From positions 32,715,127 through 32,779,126 of the forward strand of contig NC_065567.1 in the NCBI RefSeq assembly GCF_022605725.1: DNA of 64,000 nt. Direction: 5' to 3'. This DNA is from Anthonomus grandis grandis (taxonomy: Eukaryota > Arthropoda > Insecta > Coleoptera > Curculionidae). This document shows, one piece after another, positions 37,201-49,200 of this stretch (position 1 is its first letter; each line of letters begins with the position of its first letter). The translations under genes were made by a program, and so were the position numbers. The notes below the pieces were generated by a model. That model worked only from the letters and a program-made list of their open reading frames with translations. It did no database searches and was not told the DNA's origin.

Positions 37201-40200
37201 GTCTTAAAGGACCATTGTTTTTATGTTTTTTAAGTAAATTATGAATTTGTCTTTCAATTTTTCCTCTAGGATCTTTAGATAATTTTATTATAATTAATTA
37301 ATAAATTTCATAAGTGTTAATATTTAAAAGAACAGTAGCATTACCTTTATCAGCTGGAAGTATTTTAATAGTGTTATCGAATTTAGGTGTCTTTAAAGCT
37401 TTTAATTCTAAAGAGTTTAAATTTTGTTTAATTGATTTTTCAATTTCTATCTTTGTACTAATTTTAAATTCATCTTGTTGATCCCTTGGTAAGTCTTTCA
37501 CTACGTTTTCTATAGCTGAAATGATATTTAATTTAGGCAGAATATTTGGAGTAAGTTTTTCTGTGTCAGATAAAAATCTACCTGACAAATTATTAACAGT
37601 TTTATTTATAAAATCATTATTATTTGTGTTCAACAGTTCTTGATTTATATTTTCGAATTTGTTTTTGTTTTTGAATATTGTTTAAATAAGTAATTTTTTT
37701 AAATAATTAAACCTCAACTCCTGGGTATATACAACATTTTATTATACATTAAGTAAATTGTTGTCTTTAAAACTTATTGAACCTAAATTAAATTAAATAT
37801 AACGAAAGTTATCGTTAAAGATTTCAGTTCATATTTCTTTTAAATACGTGAATAATTTAGTATTTTCTTAATTGATTTTTACTATAAGTGACGTAATACC
37901 CAACAAAATAAGTTCCTTATAAAATTCTACATAAATTACATTTTTTTCAAAACCGTTACTTAACCTCACAAATGAGTGAAATGTAATGTAATAAAAATTA
38001 AATGCAGTTTATGTAGAATTTTTATAAGGAACACAAAAATGGTAAAACAAATAGGGGTTGCCATTTAAAATTTTAGGGGTAGGTGCACTGGCGGTTAAAA
38101 GTAACGCGACAACAAATGCCTTAAAAATTGCCCCCTAGAGGCAATATTGAATAAATAAGGTGACAATTTATAAACGCTGTTCGTTTTTATTAAAATAAGT
38201 GTACAAAAAGCCCTTTATAAAAATATTCTTGTCAATATAACCTTTAGCTGCTTTTGAGTATTCAGTTTGTTTATATTTTCATAGCAAGAATTTGAAAATC
38301 TCATCATTCTGCATAAAGGAGATGCCGATATATGGAAAAGGTTACTATACCTTAATTGGCGTTATGAAATATTGATTGTTAGACATTGGACTAAATTAGG
38401 ACAATTCATTTTATTATTTAATAGTTTGTGAAGAAAAAGGAAATCGGAAATCTGTCCAATAAGTATAGCGAAATGATTGCGTAGCAGATTTAAGTCATTG
38501 GAGACAATGTTAAAATTGTCTTTATAAAACAGGCATTTCACATATTTTTAAAAATTTATGTCGCAGGAGCAGTAGAAGTCATTTGTAATATAACCAACTT
38601 ACCGAAGATTCCATACCCTTTTAAATAATAAAGCTAGATAATAGAAAGGGATTATAAAAGTCACAGCTACTTTTTTTTATCAAATTAAATCCACTTTGTG
38701 ATCCATAAAACCATTTTCGTTTTTCGAGCTCCTTTATGGAGGAATATGATGAGTTTTCTTAGGGCGATTAACGCCAAATTTTTATCTTTTTTGGGTATTT
38801 TATTAAATACATTATAATTGAGCCGTTCAGCGGAAAAGTGGTCTAACTCCCTTAAAGTAGAAATTTAGAAAATTGATATTTTGCATCTGAATGAATTAAA
38901 AAATCACAGTAACATATTCTTTACTTTTTTGTACATATTTATAATAACCCTGTACTAAAATTTCATATGGTAAACATTTTTACTGATTGCGCCCATTAAT
39001 TACATTTTTGCCGCCCAATGTCATTCTTCCAGTAAGTTTTTTCAAAAACATAGCAGAAAAGTGGTATAACTTGGAGAGTTATATCACTTTTCCTCGTAAA
39101 AGTTAACCAAATTTCACAAAACTGATGAACCAAAGAAAAATAATAGCTGTAGTATGTTTACTGTGATATCTATTACTGATAAAAGTGTTCAAAAAATATA
39201 GAGCTTGAAGAGCAAAACATTACTACTACTTATCTTACATACTAAACTTACAGTAAGGAGAGTAAGAACAAGTTATTAAACAAATTAATCTTCATCAGAA
39301 TCGGATAATGGACCACTGTCAACAGCATCTTCTTTTGTCAGTAAGTCCAGGAAGAACTGATGCTGAATCGGGGGAATCCACTGAAGAAATTCTATCAGAT
39401 TTTTTTTCTTAGCTACAGTAACTGATCTACACACTATATACGTACCATAACACTAAAAAAACCTGACTAAACAAGAAAAAGCGAGTTTAATAGGACCTGG
39501 CGCGACATCGGAACAGCGTGGTGTCTTGGCTTATACCACTATTCCAGCGAACGAATCCATTATGTTGAGAGGAATAACATTAGGAAGCTCTTATCTTAGC
39601 TAAGTTAAAATTTTGACTTATACCAGTTTTCGACTGAATATATTAGACCAGTAGAAACATAATTAATGGTATAACTCAAAAATTAAAAAATACTGACATA
39701 TACCACTTTTCCTCTGAGCGGCTCATATACCAATACGAATCACAAGAAATAAGTATTCCAGAAAGTTGGAATTTAATGAAGCAAAAGGGTATTTTCTCCA
39801 GGCGCAGCTGTAGTCAAGTCAGTTTTTGCTAATTTTAATTTTTTCAAATAATAAAATGAAGTTATTAAAATTAGACTTAAACTAAAATTATGCATAACAT
39901 AAATGGAATCGACACTATCAGTTTAAAACTTGAAAGACTTCACATAAAACATTAAAATTTCTTCCAGGTCGTTGAAAAAAAACCATTTTAAAATAACTGT
40001 TAATTTATTAAAGCTGATAAATAATTATATTTGCAATTCTATTTAAAAACTCGCTCAATATAAATATTATACATATTTTAACTGAATAAGACTCTCATGC
40101 TGTTAATTTTTTTTTTAATTAAAAATTTTACATAAAACTCAATTATTATATTTTTTTACAGGTAGTTTAAAATCAATTTAAAATAAATCCTTTACTACCA

Positions 40201-43200
40201 CTTGCGGTTAGTTTTTAATTATTGCATTTGATTTCCTGAGAAAAAAATTATTTTGAAGATTAAATGGAAAATTAGGTAAGTTCAACTAATTAAGAGTATT
40301 TAATATTTTTGCCTAGATAAAGTGAGAAAACTAAAAAAAAAAGAATTAAAATCAATTTTTTCCATGCAAGCCATTTTCGTTAAAAAATACTGCCTGGAAA
40401 ACTAAATTAATTATTTTAACTGCCTGATAAAAAAAAATTACCGTTAAAAAATATAAAATTAAATGAGGATCCAGTTGCAGCTTAAGTCACTTTTTTATAT
40501 CTTTTTTAGGCAATTAAAACTAATTTTTGTTTTTTCTATAAAGTTATAATATTTTTTTGGTCAATTAAAGCTAATTGCCATTTGGCTGTTTTTTTTTCAG
40601 GTAATCAAAATCTACTTTTTTCAAAAAATCCATCAACACAACTATAAAAGTGAGTTTCCAGGCAATTGAAACGATTTACTTTGTTTATATACAATAATTT
40701 TTTTTTTTAAATATGCTTGAACTACTTTTAAAAAAACGAATTATAAAAAATATAAAATTAAAATTATGTCGCAGGAGCACTTGAACTAACTAATCGAAGA
40801 TTCCATCCTCTTTAAATATCAAACCCATATAGTAGAGAGGGATTATAAATGTCGCAGTTACTTTTTTTTAATCAAATTAAACCCACTTGCTCCATAAAAC
40901 CATTTTCGTATATCACGTTTCTTTCAATGGCTAAATTAATTAGTTCTTTTCGCAAACATTTCTCCGTATAGCTTTAATGATATTAATTACAACTTATAGA
41001 GGCGATAAAATAGTGTTTCGTTCTAGATTTTTAATTATTTATAATATAAATAATTGATGTATCCTGAGCATGATTTAATAACGAGACGTAACGTGGACAA
41101 TTCATTCTGCCCAGGCAGTAAATGGCCTCAACACCCTGTAGGTGACTATTCCAAAGCACTTTTTTATTATTATTATAATTACTCTATTTAGTATCCGGTA
41201 TATAATTATGTTATAATATAAAACCACTTTAATCTGTTTACCTAAAATTAGTTCAGATTTACTTTGTTTGGATTATTACTTGTACAAACGTCATAAAAGA
41301 AGATTGGTGCAAGTGACGCGGATCCTAAATAAATTATTACTTAAATGTCCTCATTTTCCAGCTAATTTTTGGTAATACATAACTTATATAAAGCACTGAT
41401 AATTTCCCTTAAAAATGTTAATTTCCTCAAACAATTTAACCCCGAAACTCAAGGCAACAAAAAAAATAAAGCAAGGCAACGTTATCTTTTTATAATTAAG
41501 CAAATAATTAATTATTAACATAAAAGTTAACTCGTTTTTAAACAGAGCATAATATTTGACCTACGTAAGCACACACGTACAGAAAGGGAATGAAGATTAC
41601 AGAAATCCCGCTTTATTGCGGATTGTAAGGTGTTAATAATTCATAATTCGGAATGTGGCAATTTTTTTGTTTATTTTTACTTTGAATGCGATAAAATATA
41701 AGACGTTTTAATTTATTTTACGCAACTGTTTATTCACAAACTACTCAATTTATTTTCAATAGAAGTCTAGAAATTATGAATCGTTTCATTAGAAAATACA
41801 ACCCCTTAAAAAAACCTGAATCTTGTGCCCTAATTATATTCAGTATTGACAATTTTCATAATGAAGATAATTTGTTTTTCATACCCTCTATTAAAATACG
41901 CCTTATTGTTCCAAGTTTGTCGAAGCAATTTAACCCTTGGGGGTAAAAACGTGGATGGAGAGGGTTGATAATTCGAACGTATGAGAAAGGGAATTTCTTC
42001 ATTTTACGACAGAAAGGTGCTCTCCCAATTTTTTTATATTTTAAAAAATTACAATGAATACCCGGAGTTTGCTGTACGAGATACAAGACGAGAGGATTGT
42101 ACAAATTAATATACAGATAAATTTTATAGGTAAAAATGCTTATAAGCTAGCAGCATTGTTTTAATAATCCCAATTTTGATTTTCACTGTGAACGAATATA
42201 AACAACAACTGTTTAACTTTAACAATTCAACCCTGCAAAAACTCGTTATGAAACAATAAATACATAAAATCGAACTTTTTACATGACTTTCGTTTTAAAA
42301 TGATTTTTTGCATAGACTGACTTGACCTAATTCTACTTGACATTGTAACAATATTTGTTAAATATGGTTTATCAGTAATAGCAGCGGAAAAATGTAAATT
42401 TAATTATTAGTTTTGCAAAATCGTTTTGTGGGATAATCGACTTTAGGACATAAAATCTCGTGCAAGCGTTTCAAATAAATCTCAAGACAACCAGTAAGAT
42501 GTAAATCGAATCTGTTGCGCTCTACCTCTATCCGAAGCGTTATGTATCGTTCCACATCCCTTGTCTTGTGCTTTTGTTTGTACGAAATGTAATATTGCAA
42601 TAGTGAAAGTCTATGTCGGGCATAGTTACAAGAATATTGTGTGGCTTATCGCTTGATATAGGCTCGTTTGATATTAAATGGCATAATGTCTCTTTTGTCC
42701 ATTAATTTGATATTCAGTGAAATCAAATATTATTACTTTACATGGCGTAGGCATAAATGAATGTTAGTCCATCACTATCATAAAACATAAGAATTTATGA
42801 CCTATTTAAATTAAATAAGACAATGCAAAACGATAACGATTATTATTACTTGGAAACGAAACGAACGGCTCAGAAGGCGGACATAAAATTATATAGGGTG
42901 GCATTTTAAAAAGTCAGAGGTCATCTTTTTAGTAATTATGTACATTTTTGAGCAGAAAAATGAAAAACCATTTTTGTATTTCCTGTATTTCTTAGCATAT
43001 TGATGAAAAATTATTAAAAGATAGCTTTTACAGGACAAATTTAATCGGTGAGGTTTTTTTCATATAACCATGAATATAATATAATTAAAAATAAACATTA
43101 TTATACATTGTGGTTAATTGAAACAGGTACTATATTTACTACTTTTGAAACGCCTTTTTGTTAAAATAATTTTTTTTTCAAGATTAACAATGGCAACTCA

Positions 43201-46200
43201 CCTGGCTTTACGCATCCAAGTATAAAATGCATTTTTAAGCGGTACACTCGGTGGAATTCTTTCTGGCACATAGTTATTTTCACTCATCACCCGTGCCGTT
43301 TTATAACCGATATTTTTATATTGAATACTTAAGGATGCCTTATTTTATGTGCATAATTAAGTATGCACATAAAATATTTCTCACAATTTATTATTATTAA
43401 ACAACGTTCTTTGTTAAAATTGTTAGTATTGCACTTTCGAAGTCAAATATTCGTCGTGTGCCGGACGCGAAAAGATACGGGCAGGCCAAGCAGGGGTGAA
43501 ACTGGGGTAAGTCACCGATAGACCGATAGAGTGAATAAAATATAAAGTAAAAGGCAGACGGTTAATGGGATATACCAACCTAAAATATACGATTTGTTCT
43601 ATTTTTGTACAGTCTGATATTTTTTGAATTATAATTAATTTATTTTTCTTAGGGATTTGGATTTTCAATAAATTGCCTTTAAGTATTTCTGAAAGCTTTA
43701 ATAGGATTTCGTTTTACCTTCAAAGCTTTATGCTTTATGAGTATTTAAGTTTAGTCAACAATGGCTTAAAAGAGTTACCTTATTGGTTTATCCTATTAAG
43801 CCCATAAATCATTCATTTAGACCCTGCTAGGGATAACAGTGTGAAAAATACAAATCAAGTAAAAGGAAAAAATATGCTCGTATATAATCTGTCCAAGGTA
43901 ACGCTATTAATAATGACGTATGCGATAGCTAAAGCTACAAATCGATAAAGCCGAGATTAAGAAGCAAACTTGGTTTACAGCATGGCAACATTTTCATATC
44001 GAGGGGCTATAAAGGGTGCGAGCGCTTAATGAAATTAGTTGTCTCCATTTAAGGGTATTTTCGACCCTTGACACAAAGGAGATCATCAAATCGATTTTTA
44101 GTTGATTGCAGCTAATCAGATCTATGCTACTTTCAAGGTTAAATATTGCTCTACACTCGTCAACTGACTTATTATTAGTCACTATTTAGGGTGCTAATAT
44201 AACGGGAATTCATAATTATTTTTAATTAAATATGACAGCTGTGCAGTAGCGTTAACTTAACACTCTGTAATAAACTCTTTTTTATTTTTTATTAAAAATT
44301 ATATTTTGAACTCTTACAGCCGGATACAGTAAATACGTTGAAACCAAATTTTTAAAGAATGAGTTGAAGTTTTATCAGAGTGGGGCGTCATTAAAAACTA
44401 ATTGAAGCGAAAGGGATCATAACAGAAAGAAGAACCTATTAGACTTACCGTTCCTGATGTTCCAGCTCCTGAATAATGATGTTAGCAATAGGATCTGTTA
44501 TGGGTCGCTCTCCTAACAGGCGTTGCCTGTCAGGATCGGCTTGCATTTGAGCAAAAGTACCGGCATCACCAAGGGTGATCTCCAGATGTGGTGAGAGCGA
44601 AAGAGTTTCATCATCTGCTGAAAAAGAAACCATGTTAAATAAACTGATTAAAAGGATCATTTTTTTTTTATAAAAAACTGATAACTCCATTTAATGAAGT
44701 TATTTTTTTTTATGTTAATGTGGTTCTCTCCAAGAATTGGGAAGAAAAGTAGAACTATGTTCCCCATAGTAAATATATTTAAAATAAACACCGAGTACCA
44801 CATCCACTTCTAAATAATAAAATGTATTTAAATTTAAAAATTGGCAATTGCATTAGTATGCATGCAAAAATTGACAAATTATCACTTAAAAAAAAAAAGC
44901 AACAGTTTACTTACAAAAATCATCAAATGCTTCATTGATCATTTTACGCTCCTATAAGACCACTATACACTTAACCGTGCAAAACTCATACTCCATAAAA
45001 ACCAAGGAGGATATTGTTATCTTTTTCCAAACTTAATGAATCTACATTGTTGTCCTTTTTCTGTCAATGTTACACTTTATCAGACAAAGAACGAAACAAC
45101 TCCATATACATACGCAGAAATTCCGAAAAATATTATGTTGGAAATTGAGGTAATTTTTCTTAATCGCCAAACATAATAAATAAGATTATCCTTTAACATA
45201 CAAGGAATGAATGATAAGCGACTTATAATAGCTTAGGATTAACAATAGGTTAAAGTGAATATAGCGTTAAATGAACAGGTAAACAGTCAATATTTTGAAA
45301 TACACATATTTAGCGAAAATCCGTAGATACAACTTAAATATAAATGTAACACGAATTATTACTAGTACTATCAATAGTAAAGCCGGACTATACGTATTTT
45401 CTATATACTATACAGAAAACTAGCTAAACAAGTCGAAATTTAATACACCTACGGCTATACACCTTCTAACAACAGGGCGCGTGGTTTTGTTTTTGTTTAT
45501 AAAATTTGACAAAAGCATAAATACGTATTAAAGTTTCTCAATTCAGGAAATATAGGTTATCCTAAAGAGCCCCTTACAACTAAAGACAAAGTGTTTGTAT
45601 CATTTTCTAAGGCGACAATATTTACAACAAAGTTTTTAACAACTTCTTGAAACGGTTATGGCAAAATATCACTTTACTGCTGTTAAAAGGTAAAACAATT
45701 CAGGTAATAGTAAATATTAAATTCATAAATAGATCTTTCTTGAATACAATTTTAGTTATAAATATCACTTTATTCCCAACCTCTTTTAATTAACGGACCG
45801 AAATAGGAATATATAAATGAGAATTCAACTTTTCCCATCATTTTTTCATTTTATTAATAGTGTCTGGATCGTCTGGAAATTGTGTTTTTCGGGTTTAATT
45901 GATCAGATTATATATGAAAAATATCACTTTATTCCTATGCTCTTCTTATTAACCGACTGAGATTCAGTTTAACTTCGTTAAATTTTAAATATTAAGTTGG
46001 ATAAGGGGTCAATTAAAACCCAAGTTCTTCAAAGCTTTTTTTCTTTTAATGTAAATTTATCTCTGTTTTATGTTTTCATTCTTCTCTTTAAAACATGTGA
46101 TTTCATACTTTTCATTCATGGTACAGGTCAGTTTAATCATGTGTATACTATTAATAGCACTCCCCTGGAAGTGTCAAAGAGTTTGGTATAACTTTAGACT

Positions 46201-49200
46201 CCCATTTACATTTTTCCCTTCATGCCACAATTGTATCAAAGGCTATGCAATTATTAGGTTTCATTAAGACGTGCACCATACATTTCCAGGACATTGCTTC
46301 TATTAAGCTTTTTTACTGGGCACTAGCTCGTCTTCACCTAGAGTACGGTTCATGTATTTGGTCACCTCATTGTAACAGTCACCTTCAGATGATTGAACAG
46401 GTTCGGCTCAAATTTTTAAGATACATTTCCTTCAAAAGGAATGTTTCACTTCCCATTATCTACCACGAATTTAAATCTGAACTTATACTCTCCAATCACG
46501 TCTAAAACATTGTGGCCTATCAGTCACACTATAACACCTTCCATTCTGCTGCTGTCCATCATTATGATTTTTGTGCAATATGTTTTGTGCTTGTAAAATG
46601 GTTTATATTTTTGTAAATTAGGCAAAGAAAATAAATAAATAATAAATAAACTTTAGAACTTTTATCCCATTATGAAACTATAATTACCATGTAACGTATG
46701 CTGAGGATTGTCAATAATTCTAATTTGTCTATCAGGCATTATGGGTTCGCCTTCTGGCCCACCAATATCACTTGGCAACTGATACCTAAAACAAGTACAG
46801 AGGCATAGGTTAATTCGAGCTAATTAAAAAATATTCAAAAGCATTAATGCTAATTGATAAACCTGGTACCTTGCAGCGTCCTCTTCTTGCTGAGAACGTG
46901 GGAAGTACAAAGGCAACAAAACTTCGTAAATACCTAAATCTACTTTGTCAACAACAAATATCACAGTGTGGAAAGAATTACCGTGTCGCTCTAAAAAGCG
47001 ACGAACAGTGCCTAAAAGTAAAGAAAAATGTTAGTTAAGACTTTCACTTCTTCTTGAAGCTGTAAAAGTTACAATATGCAGTTCTGCAGATCATCAAATC
47101 AATTTTAATTAAATACTATATACTTACGTAAAGCTATGTGAGCACCTTGATCAGGAGGGTAATTTCTTTTAAGCGAATTAACCACAGGTATCGCTATTGA
47201 TTGGAGACCCATCTCTTTTGCTTTTTGAAATATATTCCTACAAATAGGGTTTCAATTAATTGAATGTTATAAAGTTTATGGATCAGTTGCTTGAAAACTA
47301 TATTTGTATATTAAGTTTTCCATTAAAATAGGGAAAAGTTACTTTAGGTGTAGGGGAGAAGGGGGCACGTTGTTACAAAATTCATTCCCGGAACTTAGTT
47401 TTTCAATAGTGTATCTTTCAGACGAAGCTTATTACTTAGTTGAGTTAGTATACATATTTGCTCGTATGATATCAATAATAATATATAAAAAACATATCAA
47501 ATGGGTTTGTAATTACGATTTTAATTTATTTTGCAAATTGTAAGAACTTGCCCTTCCACAGGGTAAATTGTCAATGGGGTATAAGATGTTACAGGATAAA
47601 CTAAGGTAAAGGAATAACTAAATGACGTGGAATTAACATTTATTGTCAAGGAACATTTCAAAAAACAGTTACACAAAAGAAATAAAAGTGTTGTTCAAAA
47701 TATAATAAAATCAAACAGCTTAAACTAGTCCGTATCGGAGCAACAGTGAATACAAACATAAAAATCATTATCGTCGCCACAAGCAACATGTGCCCATCTT
47801 TTACAAGCAGTGCATTGGATCCACTGTTCGTTTCTCGATTCGGAAAATGGAGTTAAACAAATTAGATATGTCGACTCCTCTTCCGAGCTCTCAGAGTCTG
47901 ATTTTGGTTTTGTTAAAATATTTTTTTCCTTAGATTGCCCTTGTCCGTGTCTATCAAAATTGCAGAAACTCTTTTCTTCCGACCTCCTTTCAATTTTCTT
48001 GCCATTGTTTTTGGGTAAGGTTTGCTTGATTTTTGTAGGCCTTTGGACAGTAGTAAGTCCAGTCTCGTCCATATTATAGACATCTTGAAGCTGGAATTTA
48101 TATTTATCGTAAACTTGGCCAAGGTTATTGAAAAATTGTAACACATTATGGCGATTAAAGGCAGTAGCACGGCCTATGCTAGTAGCCTCAGGTGTTCTGA
48201 CTGACAAGGTCTGGTGCCTTTTTAAAAACCCAAATAGCCAGTCCTTTGACGCTATATTCTTTTCCTTCCAGTTATCGGAATAGATATATTATTTGCCGTT
48301 GCAAACTGGAAAGCAAGCTTCCGTAAATCAGATGTAGTGAGCCCATAATAAATTTTAGCAGAATGCTCGATGTATTCCGCAAGTTCTTTTTCCTCTGCAT
48401 CGTTGAATATTTTTCTGTGTTTAGCGTAACCGACTAAGCGTTTATTAGTGTCGGTATTAATAGTAGTTACCGCAGACTTTCTAAAAAAAAAATTCATAAA
48501 ATTTACTGCCTATCGAGCAGCGGCGTCCCTAATTAACACTTTTTCCTGTAACACCAATTGTGCCGCCCTCTCAAATTGTTCGGTTGGAATATCCCCTCTC
48601 GTGGTTTTCTCGACAAACATGCGCACCATATTTACATATCTGAAAACAACAAAAAACCATTTATAGAGAAGTGTAAATATTTAATTCCCCTTTAAAAATA
48701 AATGGGGCAAGTTGTTACAGTAACAACCTGCCCCTCCGTAATTGTAACAACTATCCCCACGAGAACAAAGGTTAGATCCACAATTTTTGGTAAACATCGG
48801 GAATAAGTTAAAAGCAAATATGCACGAATTAGGAGAAATATATAGGCTTTGAATCTGTATAATAATCATATTTATACTACTTACCAATTTCGCACAATAA
48901 AGCACAAAAGTAGGCACACACCGGTACAATTTTGCATCCAAAAACACATTAAACACAATATCAACGTCATGTGACGCCGAGGTAACCACGTTGGCACATA
49001 GATGGCGGGTCGGTAGGGCGAAGATCCAGCAAAATATAGGCTAGCTGTGTTAGTTGCCTACCATGTAAAATTTTACCGTAACAACTTGCCCCCGTAACAG
49101 CGCGCCCCTTCTCCCATTACGGTTCAAACCTGGTATATTTCTAATATTCATAAATAATAATAGCTATCATTATTAGTAGAAAATCAAATAATAACAAATA

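Larger units (their letters stand above)
36130..38195 (-). mobile_element. Penelope-like element with inverted ends
   Basis: Minus-strand frames contain Penelope-type RT: KILPADKGNATVLLN (37298-37633 open frame), then GKIERQIHNLLKKHKN and SPTNPLAKYLLNIFL (37260-37140), LHDLLVSFDVV (~37070) and KTTYFQYNNEFYQ (~36905), later GMAMG. No GIY-YIG domain was recognised. The element is flanked by long inverted sequences: 36227-36250 matches 38110-38132 reversed, and 36245-36400 matches 37780-37905 reversed (CACTTATAGTAAAAATCAAT; CTTTAACGAT…CGTTATATTTAATTTAATTT). The outermost AAAACGAACAGC lies near 36157 and reversed near 38170. Such inverted long ends are known for this class. Confidence 0.7.

Noticed and set aside
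39285..39410. Host exon ending in PLSDSDED
   Set aside because: Lies wholly between the inverted ends and TA duplications of a transposon, so it is taken as part of that element.
44618..44690. ATG-start MELSVFYKKK… as the beginning of a separate protein with the DDETLS exon
   Set aside because: It is read-through of the intron upstream of a good TTTTTCAG acceptor; GDAP2 exon 46688-46785 joins there in frame.
46691..46695. GTTAC as the donor of the GDAP2 exon ending DNPQH
   Set aside because: Leaves phase 2, which breaks the frame of the next exon; the GTAATT donor eight bases further on restores it.
47810..48666. Plus-strand open frames across the pogo element
   Set aside because: Antisense to the transposase remnants; no domain.
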